Shown: positions 43,911 through 52,697 of the stretch, in pieces | Position numbering within the stretch: the stretch's first letter is position 1 | Layout of the letters: every line of letters begins with the position of its first letter | Source: Variovorax sp. PAMC26660 | GTDB taxonomy: Bacteria; Pseudomonadota; Gammaproteobacteria; Burkholderiales; Burkholderiaceae_C | Direction of reading: 5' to 3' | Length of the DNA stretch: 64,000 bases | Assembly: GCF_014302995.1 (NCBI RefSeq) | Contig: NZ_CP060295.1 | Coordinates: 3,525,501 to 3,589,500, forward strand | Program-made: the position numbers and the translations under genes | Notes under the pieces: model-generated | What the model saw: the letters and a program-made list of their open reading frames with translations, nothing else | Told to the model about the DNA's origin: nothing | The model's database searches: none

Positions 43911-45310
43911 GATGCCGCCCTCGCTCGGAGGGCGGCAAGCAGTTTGTCGTGCACGCCGCCAAAGCCGCCATTGCTCATGCATACGATGTGATCGCCCGGC
44001 CGGGCGGCCGCCACGATCTGCGCCAGCAGCGGCTCGATGGCGCCTGCCACCTGCGCGCGGTCGCCCATCGGGGCCAGCGCCGCGGCGGCATCCCAGTCGA
44101 GGCCGGCCGTGTGGCAGAACGACAGGTCGGCGGATTCCAGGCTCCACGGCAACTGCGCCGCCATCACGCCCAGTTTCATCGTGTTGCTGCGCGGCTCGAA
44201 GGCCGCGAGGATGCGCTCACTTTGCTTGCCGGCATCGTCGAGTTTCTTGCGCAGGCCATCGAGCGTGGTGCGAATGGCGGTCGGGTGGTGGGCGAAGTCG
44301 TCATAGACCGTGATCGCGCCGCCGCTGCGCTCGACCGCGCCGCGCAGTTCCATGCGCCGCCGCACATTGCGGAAGCTGCCGAGTGCGCGGGCCGCATCGG
44401 CCGGCGCAACGCCCACATGCTCGGCCGCCGCGATGGCTGCCAACGCATTCATCTGGTTGTGCAGGCCCGAAAGCGCCCATTCGACGCGGCCGACCGGCTC
44501 GCCCCGGTGCAGCACATCGAAAGCGTCGTGCGATCCGCGTGCCTGCCACTCACCGCCCGCGCCGAAACGCGCGAGCTCGCTCCAGCAGCCCTGGGCCAGC
44601 ACGCGCTGCAGGCTTTCTTCGGTGGCGTTCACCACCAAGCGTCCGGTGCTCGGCACGGTGCGTACGAGGTGGTGGAACTGGCGTTCGATGGCAGCGAGAT
44701 CGTCGAAGATGTCCGCGTGGTCGAACTCCAGGTTGTTCAGCACGGCCGTGCGCGGACGGTAGTGCACGAACTTGCTGCGCTTGTCGAAGAAGGCGGTGTC
44801 GTATTCATCGGCTTCGATCACGAAGGCCGCGCCACCGCCCAGCCGGGCCGAGACGCCAAAGTCGAGCGGCACGCCGCCGACCAGGAAGCCCGGCGCCTTG
44901 CCTCCTTGCTCAAGCACCCAGGCCAGCATCGATGTGGTGGTCGTCTTGCCGTGCGTGCCGGCCACGGCGAGCACGTGGCGGCCCAGCAGCACGTGCTCGG
45001 CCAGCCACTGTGGGCCGCTGGTGTAGGGCTTGCCGGCATCCAGGATGGCTTCCATCAGTGGGAACTTGGGGCGCCCATCGGGCAAGCGCGCCCGAGACAC
45101 CACGTTGCCGACCACGAACACGTCGGGCGAAAGTGCAAGCTGATCGGCGCCGAAACCCTCGACCAGGTCGATGCCGAGGGCGCGCAACTGGTCGCTCATC
45201 GGCGGGTACACGCCGGCATCGCAGCCCGTGACCCGGTGGCCTGCCTCGCGCGCCAGGGCGGCCAGTCCGCCCATGAACGTGCCGCAGATACCCAGAATAT
45301 GAATGTGCAT
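43907..45310 (-). CDS. mpl: UDP-N-acetylmuramate:L-alanyl-gamma-D-glutamyl-meso-DAP ligase Mpl
   Basis: Mpl recycles murein tripeptide by ligating it to UDP-MurNAc, bypassing MurC-MurD-MurE. The 467-aa product resembles MurC but has the Mpl-type N-terminus MHIHILGICGTFMGGLAALA, the P-loop [33 protein letters not shown] (Mpl-specific), and VYDDFAHHPTAIRTTL. Together with ampD in this window it supports active peptidoglycan recycling. The cupin gene overlaps its stop. Confidence 0.95.
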   Translation of the reverse strand: MHIHILGICGTFMGGLAALAREAGHRVTGCDAGVYPPMSDQLRALGIDLVEGFGADQLALSPDVFVVGNVVSRARLPDGRPKFPLMEAILDAGKPYTSGPQWLAEHVLLGRHVLAVAGTHGKTTTTSMLAWVLEQGGKAPGFLVGGVPLDFGVSARLGGGAAFVIEADEYDTAFFDKRSKFVHYRPRTAVLNNLEFDHADIFDDLAAIERQFHHLVRTVPSTGRLVVNATEESLQRVLAQGCWSELARFGAGGEWQARGSHDAFDVLHRGEPVGRVEWALSGLHNQMNALAAIAAAEHVGVAPADAARALGSFRNVRRRMELRGAVERSGGAITVYDDFAHHPTAIRTTLDGLRKKLDDAGKQSERILAAFEPRSNTMKLGVMAAQLPWSLESADLSFCHTAGLDWDAAAALAPMGDRAQVAGAIEPLLAQIVAAARPGDHIVCMSNGGFGGVHDKLLAALRARAAS

Positions 45311-45421
45311 CGGTCGATTCTAGGGAGGCGACATGCACGGCCTGTGCCTCGGCTCGCCCTTTGTCCTGTGCTTCGTACTGATGTTCATGTGAGGGCCGTC
45401 TACTGCGGGCAAAATGCCCCG

Positions 45422-46018
45422 ATGGACACGTCCAAGCGTGAAATTGCCGCCACTGCAGCCCGCCTCGTTGTCGAGGAAGGACTGGAATATGGCCCGGCCA
45501 AACGCCGGGCGCTGCGGGATCTGGGTCTCTCGACCCGCACCGCACTGCCGAACAACGATGAGGTCGAGGCCGAGGTGCGCGACTACATCGAGCTCTTCTG
45601 TGCCGACACCCAGCCCCAGGAACTGCATGTGCTGCGCCTGCTGGCGCTCGAATGGATGGAGCGGATGACCGTCTTCCGTCCCCATGTGGGCGGCGCCGTA
45701 TGGCACGGAACGGCCACCAGGCTGTCAGACATTTATATTCAATTGTTCTGCGATGATTCCAAGTCGGCCGAAATCGCCCTGATCGATCACCATGTGGACT
45801 ACGAGCCGCGCATGGTGACGGGCTTCCACGGCGAGCAGGTCGAGGCCCTGAGCGTGCATGCCCCGAGCCGCGCGCTTGGAGAGGAAATCGGCGTGCATCT
45901 GCTGGTCTACGACCTCGACGACCTGCGCGGGGCCCTGAAGCCCGATGCCCAGGGGCGCACGCCGCGTGGCGATCTGCCCGCATTGCGCCGACTGATTGAA
46001 CGAGAAAAGGACAAGTGA
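45422..46018 (+). CDS. Conserved hypothetical protein
   Basis: A 198-aa soluble protein with no signal or membrane segment. It begins with a helical, basic-acidic region (REIAATAARLVVEEGLEYGPAKRRALRDLGL), and later has HHVDYEPRMVTGFHGEQVEAL and LLVYDLDDLRGALKPD. The early segments could suit a nucleotidyltransferase-like or RNA-binding fold, but I cannot name the family with confidence. It is divergent from mpl (111 bp) and its stop touches the tlpA-like start, so both are probably one transcript. Confidence 0.65.
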   Translation: MDTSKREIAATAARLVVEEGLEYGPAKRRALRDLGLSTRTALPNNDEVEAEVRDYIELFCADTQPQELHVLRLLALEWMERMTVFRPHVGGAVWHGTATRLSDIYIQLFCDDSKSAEIALIDHHVDYEPRMVTGFHGEQVEALSVHAPSRALGEEIGVHLLVYDLDDLRGALKPDAQGRTPRGDLPALRRLIEREKDK

Positions 46019-46567
46019 ATGACTTCTTCGCCCACACGACGCGGCATGCTCTATGCCGGCGTGGCGGCTGCGGCTGCTGCCGCCGGGCTCGGCGGAGCCT
46101 GGTGGAAGGAGCGTGGCAGCAGTGCGGCGAGCGGCGAGACGCTCGATGCGGCTTTCTGGGCCCAGAGCTTCGAGCGGCCTGAGGGCGGTGACCTGCTCCT
46201 GTCGAGCCTGCGTGGAAAACCCGTGCTGCTCAACTTCTGGGCCACATGGTGCCCGCCCTGCATCGAAGAAATGCCCATGATCGACGCCTTTTTCCGCGAA
46301 CATGGAGCCAACGGCTGGCAAGTGGTGGGATTGGCCATTGATCAGCCGAGCGCCGTGCGCAAGTTCCTGCAACGTACACCAGTCACCTATCCCATCGGGC
46401 TGGCTGGTTTGCAAGGCACGGAACTGGTCAAGAATCTTGGCAATACCGGTGGCGGCTTGCCCTTCACGCTGGTGCTGAACGGGAGCGGATCGGTGACGGC
46501 TCGTAAAATGGGCAAGCTCGAAACCACCGATCTGGACACTTGGCGACGCGAACTGCTTCATGGTTAG
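46019..46567 (+). CDS. TlpA-family periplasmic thiol-disulfide reductase
   Basis: A 182-aa thioredoxin-fold protein with an N-terminal export signal (RRGMLYAGVAAAAAAAG, possibly of the twin-arginine type), and the redox motif W-C78-P-P-C81. GGLPFTLVLNGSG holds the cis-proline typical of thioredoxins. TlpA-like proteins keep periplasmic cysteines reduced, for example in cytochrome c maturation; a ccsA-like gene is in the window but 15 kb away. It starts immediately after the stop of the hypothetical gene. accB follows after 100 bp. Confidence 0.9.
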   Translation: MTSSPTRRGMLYAGVAAAAAAAGLGGAWWKERGSSAASGETLDAAFWAQSFERPEGGDLLLSSLRGKPVLLNFWATWCPPCIEEMPMIDAFFREHGANGWQVVGLAIDQPSAVRKFLQRTPVTYPIGLAGLQGTELVKNLGNTGGGLPFTLVLNGSGSVTARKMGKLETTDLDTWRRELLHG

Positions 46568-46584
46568 AATCAGTTTCTTATGCC

Positions 46585-46624
46585 GGCGTTGAACGCCGAA
46601 CGCCGAAAATCGCCGATTTTCGGC
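46585..46624. repeat. Two adjacent inverted repeats upstream of accB
   Basis: GGCGTT/AACGCC (46585-46590 and 46592-46597) is followed directly by a perfect 10-bp dyad, GCCGAAAATC/GATTTTCGGC (46602-46611 and 46615-46624). They fill the 100-bp gap between the TlpA-like gene and accB. No T run follows. They may terminate the upstream transcript weakly or regulate accBC. Confidence 0.6.
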
Positions 46625-46667
46625 CAAGTTATATCCTAATGACCGGTAAAGCCGGCCCTGGAGTCTC

Positions 46668-47126
46668 ATGGATCTGCGCAAACTCAAGACACTGATCGAC
46701 CTGGTGTCCGAATCGAATATTTCCGAACTGGAAATCACCGAAACCGAAGGCAAGGTTCGCATTGTCAAAGGCGGCGGTGCCGCACCCGTGCAGTATGTGC
46801 AAACCTTGGCGGCACCTCCTGCTGTTGCCGCGCCCGCTGTCGCTGGCGCCCCCGCCGTGGCCAGCGCGCCGGCGGCCGAAGCCGCGCCGACGGGTCATGC
46901 CGTCAAGTCGCCGATGGTCGGCACCTTCTATCGTTCGTCCAGCCCGGGCGCCGCGGCTTTCGTGGAAGTCGGCAGCAAGGTGAACGAGGGTGACACGATC
47001 TGCATCATCGAAGCGATGAAGATCCTCAACGAAATCGAGGCCGACAAGTCCGGCACGATCACCCAGATCCTCGGCGAAAACGGGCAGGCGGTCGAATACG
47101 GCCAGCCGCTGTTCATCATCGAGTGA
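46668..47126 (+). CDS. accB: Acetyl-CoA carboxylase biotin carboxyl carrier protein AccB
   Basis: AccB carries biotin between the carboxylase (AccC) and transferase (AccAD) of acetyl-CoA carboxylase, the first step of fatty acid synthesis. The 152-aa product has an N-terminal interaction region ([23 protein letters not shown]), an Ala/Pro-rich linker, and a C-terminal biotinyl domain with the thumb ([12 protein letters not shown]) and EAMK118 as the biotinylation lysine. accC starts two bases after its stop. In several relatives aroQ precedes accB; it is absent here. Confidence 0.97.
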   Translation: MDLRKLKTLIDLVSESNISELEITETEGKVRIVKGGGAAPVQYVQTLAAPPAVAAPAVAGAPAVASAPAAEAAPTGHAVKSPMVGTFYRSSSPGAAAFVEVGSKVNEGDTICIIEAMKILNEIEADKSGTITQILGENGQAVEYGQPLFIIE

Positions 47127-47128
47127 CC

Positions 47129-48478
47129 ATGTTCAAGAAGATCCTGGTTGCAAACCGGGGGGAGATTGCCCTTCGGATTCAGCGCGCCTGCAGCGAGATG
47201 GGCATCAAGGCCGTCATGGTCTATTCCGAAGCCGATCGCGACGCCAAGTACGTCAAGCTGGCGCAGGAGGCCGTGTGCATCGGCCCGGCGCCATCGGCGC
47301 TGAGCTATCTCAACATGCCGGCGATCATTTCGGCCGCCGAAGTGACCGACGCCGAGGCCATCCACCCCGGCTACGGCTTCCTGAGCGAAAACGCCAACTT
47401 TGCCGAACGCGTGGAGCAGAGCGGTTTCCAGTTCATCGGCCCGACGCCGGACAACATCCGCACGATGGGCGACAAGGTCTCGGCCAAGCAGGCCATGATC
47501 AAGGCTGGCGTGCCTTGCGTGCCCGGCTCCGAGGGTGAACTCTCGGACGATGCTGCCACCAACAAGCGCATTGCCCGTGCAATCGGCTACCCGGTCATCA
47601 TCAAGGCGGCGGGCGGCGGCGGTGGCCGCGGCATGCGCGTGGTGCACACCGAGGCGGCGCTGGTCAATGCGATCCAGATGACCAAGGCGGAGGCCGGTGC
47701 GGCTTTCAGCAATCCGGCCGTGTACATGGAGAAGTTTCTCCAGAACCCGCGCCACATCGAGATCCAGATCCTCGCGGACAAGCACAAGAACGCGGTCTAC
47801 CTGGGCGAGCGCGACTGCTCCATGCAGCGCCGCCACCAGAAGGTGATCGAGGAATCGCCGGCCCCCGGCATTCCGCGCAAGCTGATCGAGAAGATCGGCG
47901 AGCGCTGCGCTGCGGCCTGCAAGAAGATCGGCTACCGCGGTGCCGGCACCTTCGAGTTCCTCTATGAAAACGGCGAGTTCTATTTCATCGAGATGAACAC
48001 GCGCGTGCAGGTCGAGCATCCGGTCACGGAGTTCACCACCGGCATCGACATCGTCAAGACGCAGATCATGGTGGCGGCCGGCGAAAAGCTGCCGTTCACC
48101 CAGCGCCAGATCGAGATGCGCGGCCATGCCATCGAGGTCCGCATCAACGCGGAAGACGCCTGGAAATTCACGCCGTCGCCGGGTCGCATTACCATGTGGC
48201 ATCCGCCGGGTGGCCCTGGCGTGCGCGTCGATTCGCATGCGTACACCAACTACTTCGTGCCCCCGAACTACGACTCGATGATCGGCAAGATCATCGTGTA
48301 CGGCGACACGCGCGAGCAGGCCATGGCGCGCATGCGCACGGCGCTCAACGAAACCGTGATCGAAGGCATTCAGACCAACATCCCGCTGCATCGCGAGTTG
48401 ATGGTCGACGCCAACTTCATGAGCGGCGGCACCAACATCCACTATCTTGAAGAGTGGCTGGCGGCGCACAAGCGCTGA
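47129..48478 (+). CDS. accC: Acetyl-CoA carboxylase biotin carboxylase AccC
   Basis: AccC carboxylates AccB-bound biotin with ATP and bicarbonate. The 449-aa product, equal in length to E. coli AccC, has [32 protein letters not shown], the glycine-rich ATP loop [33 protein letters not shown], and [16 protein letters not shown]. Start ATG 47129 follows the accB stop by two bases, confirming an operon. Confidence 0.98.
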   Translation: MFKKILVANRGEIALRIQRACSEMGIKAVMVYSEADRDAKYVKLAQEAVCIGPAPSALSYLNMPAIISAAEVTDAEAIHPGYGFLSENANFAERVEQSGFQFIGPTPDNIRTMGDKVSAKQAMIKAGVPCVPGSEGELSDDAATNKRIARAIGYPVIIKAAGGGGGRGMRVVHTEAALVNAIQMTKAEAGAAFSNPAVYMEKFLQNPRHIEIQILADKHKNAVYLGERDCSMQRRHQKVIEESPAPGIPRKLIEKIGERCAAACKKIGYRGAGTFEFLYENGEFYFIEMNTRVQVEHPVTEFTTGIDIVKTQIMVAAGEKLPFTQRQIEMRGHAIEVRINAEDAWKFTPSPGRITMWHPPGGPGVRVDSHAYTNYFVPPNYDSMIGKIIVYGDTREQAMARMRTALNETVIEGIQTNIPLHRELMVDANFMSGGTNIHYLEEWLAAHKR

Positions 48479-48497
48479 GCAGCAGGTACGCAACGCC

Positions 48498-49382
48498 ATG
48501 TTTGAACTCCGCCTGATGGCGCCCGAAGACCGGGTCGAAGCACTCAGCGATGCACTCGACGCACTCGATGCGTTGAGCGTGTCGGTCGAGGACGCCGACG
48601 CGCAGACCGACGCCGAGCAGGCGCTGTTCGGCGAGCCCGGCATGCCGCCGCCCAAGGAGGGCTGGCAGCGTTCACGCGTGATCGCGCTGTTCCCCGATGA
48701 GGCGCTGGCGAAAGATGCCGCATCGGTGCTCGCGCTGCAGGATTTCTTCGAAGGTTGTTCGGTGCTCGGCGTGGCGAACGTACCCGAGCAGGACTGGGTG
48801 CGCCTGACGCAATCGCAGTTCGCGCCGGTCGAGATCACGCCCGAGTTCTGGATCGTGCCGACGTGGCATGAGCCACCCGCGCAAGCGAAGCAGGTGATCC
48901 GGCTCGACCCGGGCCTGGCCTTCGGCACCGGCACGCATCCCACCACGCGCATGTGCCTGCGGTGGATTGCGACGCAGGGCACGCTGGGCAACCAGCGCGT
49001 GCTCGACTACGGCTGCGGCTCCGGCATCCTGGCGATCGGCGCCGCGAAATTCGGTGCAACCGACATCGACGCCGTCGACATCGACGAAGCCGCGGTCTCG
49101 TCGACCCGGCTCAATGCCGAGGCCAACAGCGTGCGCCTGAACGCCGGTTTGCCCGACGCGGCCAAAGGCCACTACAACACCGTGCTCGCCAACATCCTGG
49201 CCACGCCGCTCAAGGTGCTCGCGCCGCTGCTGCGCAGCCATGTGGCGGCTGGCGGATCGCTGGTGCTGGCCGGCATCCTCGAGCGCCAGGCCGACGAGCT
49301 CAAGGAGGCGTATGCACCTTATGCGGCGCTCGAAGTCAGTGACAGCGAGGACGGCTGGATCCTCATGACGGCGCGCTGCTGA
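48498..49382 (+). CDS. prmA: Ribosomal protein L11 methyltransferase PrmA
   Basis: PrmA trimethylates lysine and N-terminal amines of ribosomal protein L11. The 294-aa product has the substrate-recognition N-terminal domain (about 1-90, acidic), PGLAFGTGTHPTTRMCL, the SAM-binding VLDYGCGSGILAIGAAKFGA, and NILATPLKVLAPLL. Length matches E. coli PrmA (293). ATG 48498 is 19 bp after accC; accB-accC-prmA is a familiar betaproteobacterial arrangement. Confidence 0.95.
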   Translation: MFELRLMAPEDRVEALSDALDALDALSVSVEDADAQTDAEQALFGEPGMPPPKEGWQRSRVIALFPDEALAKDAASVLALQDFFEGCSVLGVANVPEQDWVRLTQSQFAPVEITPEFWIVPTWHEPPAQAKQVIRLDPGLAFGTGTHPTTRMCLRWIATQGTLGNQRVLDYGCGSGILAIGAAKFGATDIDAVDIDEAAVSSTRLNAEANSVRLNAGLPDAAKGHYNTVLANILATPLKVLAPLLRSHVAAGGSLVLAGILERQADELKEAYAPYAALEVSDSEDGWILMTARC

Positions 49383-49458
49383 GAGGCGCGCGCCTCGTTT
49401 TTCGCGTCGCTTCGCATCCACTCACGCGGCGAGGGCTCAACCCTACAATCGCCCCGTC

Positions 49459-50883
49459 ATGAGTCTCGTCACCCGCTGCCCCGCCTGCACCACCACCTTC
49501 AAGGTGGTGCGCGACCAGCTTCGCATCTCGGACGGCTGGGTGCGCTGCGGTCGATGCAGCCATGTGTTCGACGCCACGCTCGATCTGCACGAAGCGCCCG
49601 ATGGTGCGCCGGCGAGCGCATCGCCGCCGATGCAGGGTGGCTACATGCCCGGACTGGTCGAGCCTGCGCGCGAGGCCAGGGCAGAGCCCTTCGTTGCACC
49701 TGCACCGCCACCGTTGCCATTGCCTGAACTGGCGCAGCCTCAACCGGAGGCTCCGCAGGCGGTGGAAGACGCGGATTTCTTCGACGACGAACCCGAACAG
49801 CAGCAACGCGTGCAGGCGGAGACTTCGCTGCCTGCCTCCGTGCCTGCGCCAGACGTCGGGCCTGCAGCCTCGCCGTCTCCCGAACTGCCGCTTTCGTCGT
49901 TTTCGTTTCCCCCCGAGTTTTCGTTGTCCTTGCCCGAACATGGCATCGCCGCGGACGAGCCCTGGTCCGATCTCGATGCCAGTGAGCCCGCATGGCGGCC
50001 TCCCGCGACGTCCCTGCCGCCGTTCCCGAACATCGACCTGAATCTCGCGGCCCCGCCGCCCTCGCTCCCGCCCCCCGCACCACCGCTGCCCGTGGCTCCG
50101 CGCATCAAGGCGCGTGCGCTGGTCGAGCGGGCCAGCGACGACGGGGAAGGGGAGCAGGAAGAGAAGGACCACGACCAGGTGCAGATGCAGAAAGCGCTGC
50201 GTCGGGCTCGCATCAAGTCGGCCAAGATTGCAAGGGCCAAGGCCCGCGACGAGCGCGCGGCCGCACAGGCTCCTGCCTCCGTGGTGGCAGTCGAGAGCGA
50301 GCCGGACTTTTCGCTTTCGTCACCCTTCGAGGCGCCGGAAGGCCATCCCTTTGCCGAAGAGGATGACGCCGTCGAAAGGCCGCGTGGCTTCTGGCAGCGC
50401 AAGGGCGTGCGCGGCGTGCTCATCCTGCTGGCGGTGCTCGCCATTCTGTTGCTCGTCGTGCAGGTCATCCGCCATGAGCGTGACGGCATTGCTGCGCGGC
50501 AGCCGAGCCTGCGCCCTGCACTCGCCACGCTGTGCCAATACACGGGCTGCGAACTTGCAGCCCTGCGCCAGATCGGCGACATCGTGATCGAAGGCGCGGC
50601 CTTCGCGCGCGAGAAGAGTGGTGGCAACGACTACCGCCTCAGCTTCACTCTGCGCAACAGCGCTACCGTGCCGCTCGCGATGCCGGCTATCGAGCTGTCG
50701 CTGCTCGACATGCAAGAGCGTGCCGTGGTGCGCCGCGTGCTGATGCCCGCGGACTATGGCGCATCCGCCGTGCTGGCCGCGCGCGCCGACCGTGCGGCCT
50801 CGTTGCCCCTGACCTTGTCCGCTACCGAAGCCGCCGCGCTGCCGCCCATTGCGGGCTACCGTGTCGAAGCCTTCTATCCCTAG
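49459..50883 (+). CDS. Zinc-ribbon/DUF3426 membrane protein
   Basis: A 474-aa protein. The N-terminus is an MJ0042-type zinc ribbon, CPACTTTF then VRCGRCSHVFDA (four Cys). A long disordered stretch rich in Pro, Ala, Glu and Ser (about 50-300) leads to one membrane segment (GVRGVLILLAVLAILLLVV, about 318-336) and a periplasmic C-terminal DUF3426 domain with CQYTGCELAALRQ and DYRLSFTLRNSATVPLAMPAIELSL. Gene function is unknown; it commonly follows prmA in betaproteobacteria. Confidence 0.88.
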   Translation: MSLVTRCPACTTTFKVVRDQLRISDGWVRCGRCSHVFDATLDLHEAPDGAPASASPPMQGGYMPGLVEPAREARAEPFVAPAPPPLPLPELAQPQPEAPQAVEDADFFDDEPEQQQRVQAETSLPASVPAPDVGPAASPSPELPLSSFSFPPEFSLSLPEHGIAADEPWSDLDASEPAWRPPATSLPPFPNIDLNLAAPPPSLPPPAPPLPVAPRIKARALVERASDDGEGEQEEKDHDQVQMQKALRRARIKSAKIARAKARDERAAAQAPASVVAVESEPDFSLSSPFEAPEGHPFAEEDDAVERPRGFWQRKGVRGVLILLAVLAILLLVVQVIRHERDGIAARQPSLRPALATLCQYTGCELAALRQIGDIVIEGAAFAREKSGGNDYRLSFTLRNSATVPLAMPAIELSLLDMQERAVVRRVLMPADYGASAVLAARADRAASLPLTLSATEAAALPPIAGYRVEAFYP

Positions 50884-50947
50884 CCGGACGCCGCGCGCGT
50901 CGTCCTTTCTTCATTCATCCATCTTCCACTCAACAAACGGTCCACCC

Positions 50948-51850
50948 ATGGCAGCAGTGATTTGCGGTTCCCTCGCGTTCGACACCATCATGACTTTCGA
51001 GGGCCGGTTCGCCGACCAGATTCTTCCGGACCAGCTGCACATCCTCAATGTGTCGTTCCTCGTGCCGACCCTTCGGCGTGACTTCGGCGGCTGTGCCGGC
51101 AACATCGCCTACAGCCTCAATGCGCTGGGCGGCAATGCCTTGCCGATGGCGACGCTTGGCACGGATGGCGCCGACTACATCGAGCGCATGCGCTCGCTGG
51201 GCATCAGCACGGAGTTCGTGCGCCAGCTCGAAGGCACGTTCACCGCGCAAGCGATGATCATGAGCGACATCGACAACAACCAGATCACGGCCTTCCACCC
51301 CGGTGCGATGCAGCAGGCGCACGTGACGCAAGTGGCCGCGCGCGAGGACATCAAGCTGGGCATCATCGCGCCCGATGGCCGCGAGGCGATGCTGCAGCAC
51401 GCCGAGCAGTTCGCCGCCGCTGGTATTCCCTTCGTGTTCGATCCGGGCCAGGGTCTGCCGATGTTCGACGGTGAAGCGCTCAAGCATTTCGTCGAGCTGG
51501 CAAGCTGGGTCGTGGTCAACGACTACGAAGGCAAGATGCTGTCGCAGCGTACGGGCTGGAGCTTGGCCGAGATCTCGAAGCGCGTGCGCGGCCTGGTGGT
51601 CACGCTGGCGGCCGAGGGCTGCGAAGTCTGGATCGACGGTGAGCGTGAGCACGTGGCGGGCGTCGTGGCCACCGAGGTGGTCGAGCCCACCGGCTGCGGC
51701 GACGCATGGCGTGGCGCGCTGCTGTTCGGTCTGGAGAAGGAATGGCCGCTCGCGCAATGCGCGGCATTGGGCAATCGCATCGGGGCGCTCAAGATCGCGC
51801 AGCGCGGTCCGCAGAACTACCAGGTCGATCGCAAGGCTCTGGGCCTGTAA
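50948..51850 (+). CDS. PfkB-family carbohydrate kinase (adenosine/ribokinase-like)
   Basis: A 300-aa sugar or nucleoside kinase. It begins MAAVICGSLAFDTIMTF, has the first PfkB region FGGCAGNIAYSLNALGGNALPMATLG, and the anion-hole/catalytic motif EPTGCGDAWRGALL near residues 245-258 with the catalytic Asp. The substrate cannot be read from the sequence; the family includes adenosine, ribose and fructose kinases. It stands 64 bp after the DUF3426 gene and is followed by a hairpin, so it probably ends this transcript. Confidence 0.88.
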   Translation: MAAVICGSLAFDTIMTFEGRFADQILPDQLHILNVSFLVPTLRRDFGGCAGNIAYSLNALGGNALPMATLGTDGADYIERMRSLGISTEFVRQLEGTFTAQAMIMSDIDNNQITAFHPGAMQQAHVTQVAAREDIKLGIIAPDGREAMLQHAEQFAAAGIPFVFDPGQGLPMFDGEALKHFVELASWVVVNDYEGKMLSQRTGWSLAEISKRVRGLVVTLAAEGCEVWIDGEREHVAGVVATEVVEPTGCGDAWRGALLFGLEKEWPLAQCAALGNRIGALKIAQRGPQNYQVDRKALGL

Positions 51851-51855
51851 TTCTC

Positions 51856-51874
51856 AGCCGGCTCGCCGGCTTGT
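51856..51874 (+). terminator. Possible terminator after the PfkB-family gene
   Basis: AGCCGGC and GCCGGCT (51856-51862 and 51865-51871) form a near-perfect dyad separated by two bases, so the outer part of the stem would pair, followed by TTGTT. It lies just after the kinase stop. Confidence 0.45.
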
Positions 51875-51884
51875 TCCGGCGCCA

Positions 51885-51919
51885 TGAAAAAAGCCCGACA
51901 CCGTGAGGTGCCGGGCTTT
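51885..51919 (-). terminator. Terminator between the kinase and the histone-like gene
   Basis: On the minus strand, AAAGCCCG-x-CACC pairs with GGTG-x-CGGGCTTT around a 4-nt loop (51890-51919, one mismatched position), followed by six T. It ends the histone-like transcript and, with a shorter T run, could also act on the plus strand. Confidence 0.8.
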
Positions 51920-51943
51920 GCGCCTTCAAGGCCGCTGAGAAAC

Positions 51944-52501
51944 TCAGGGCTTGCTGGCCGTCGGAAACGGCCAGGCTGCCTGGGGATTCAGCGTCGTCTG
52001 CGCCGCAGGAGCGGGCGCTACGGCAGCCTTGGCGGGCGCTGCAGCTTTGGCTGCCTTCTTTGCTGCGGGCTTCTTTGCCGCAGCAGCAGGCTTGGCGGCA
52101 GCGGCAGGCTTGGCAGCGGGCTTTTTCGCGGCTTTCTTGGCCGCAGCCTTTTTCGCCGGGGCCTTCTTGGCAGCAGCCTTCTTCGCAGGCGCCTTCTTGG
52201 CGGCGGCCTTCTTTGCCGGAGCCTTCTTGGCAGCGGCCTTCTTCGCCGGAGCCTTCTTCGCTACGGCCTTCTTTGCCGGAGCCTTCTTGGCGGCGGCCTT
52301 CTTTGCCGGAGCTGCCTTCTTGGCGGCTACCTTCTTCGCAGGCGCCTTCTTGGCGGCTACCTTCTTCGCCGCGACCTTCTTGGCCGGAGCCTTCTTCGCA
52401 GCTACCTTCTTTGCCGGAGCCTTCTTAGCAGCCACGACCTTCTTTGCCGGAGCCTTCTTTGCAGCGGCTTTCTTAGCCGGCGCTTTCTTTGCAGTTGCCA
52501 T
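51944..52501 (-). CDS. Histone H1-like nucleoid-associated protein
   Basis: A 185-aa protein made almost only of Lys, Ala, Pro and Val. Residues 1-125 are tandem KKAPAKKxAA-type units, the pattern of bacterial H1-like proteins (such as AlgP tails and the Bordetella H1 homologue) that bind DNA without sequence preference. The C-terminus is an Ala/Pro stretch ending [13 protein letters not shown]. The number of repeats usually differs between strains. AAGGAG (minus strand, 52510-52515) supports the start. It lies downstream of nrdB on the same strand but a 196-bp gap suggests its own promoter. Confidence 0.88.
   Translation of the reverse strand: MATAKKAPAKKAAAKKAPAKKVVAAKKAPAKKVAAKKAPAKKVAAKKVAAKKAPAKKVAAKKAAPAKKAAAKKAPAKKAVAKKAPAKKAAAKKAPAKKAAAKKAPAKKAAAKKAPAKKAAAKKAAKKPAAKPAAAAKPAAAAKKPAAKKAAKAAAPAKAAVAPAPAAQTTLNPQAAWPFPTASKP
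52130..52501 (-). repeat. Tandem coding repeats in the histone-like gene
   Basis: The DNA is built of imperfect units of roughly 15-30 bp encoding (K-K-A-P-A-K-K-x-A-A), with minor codon drift. Such tracts are prone to copy-number change by slippage or recombination. They are not a CRISPR array: there are no unique spacers and the reading frame is kept throughout. Confidence 0.7.
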
Positions 52502-52697
52502 TTCTATTTCTCCTTGATCAAGTTGAAAAAATCAACCTATTGAAGCACTCCACGCACGTTGGTAGCGTGAAGCGATTCATGGCGTTGGAATCTGAGCCCC
52601 AGCACCATGAACACCTGAGCCCTCATCCATGCCGCGCTCTGTGGCGCGATCGGTGGCAAGGGCAATTCTTGAATTCATTAATTCTTATCGGAAAGAT

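Noticed and set aside
43949..45421. Long plus-strand frame leading into the 198-aa hypothetical gene
   Set aside because: This part is antisense to mpl, which has full family motifs. The real gene starts at ATG 45422.
52130..52501. CRISPR-like direct repeats
   Set aside because: The repeats are in frame, encode KKAPAKK units, vary slightly and have no unique spacers, so they are protein repeats.
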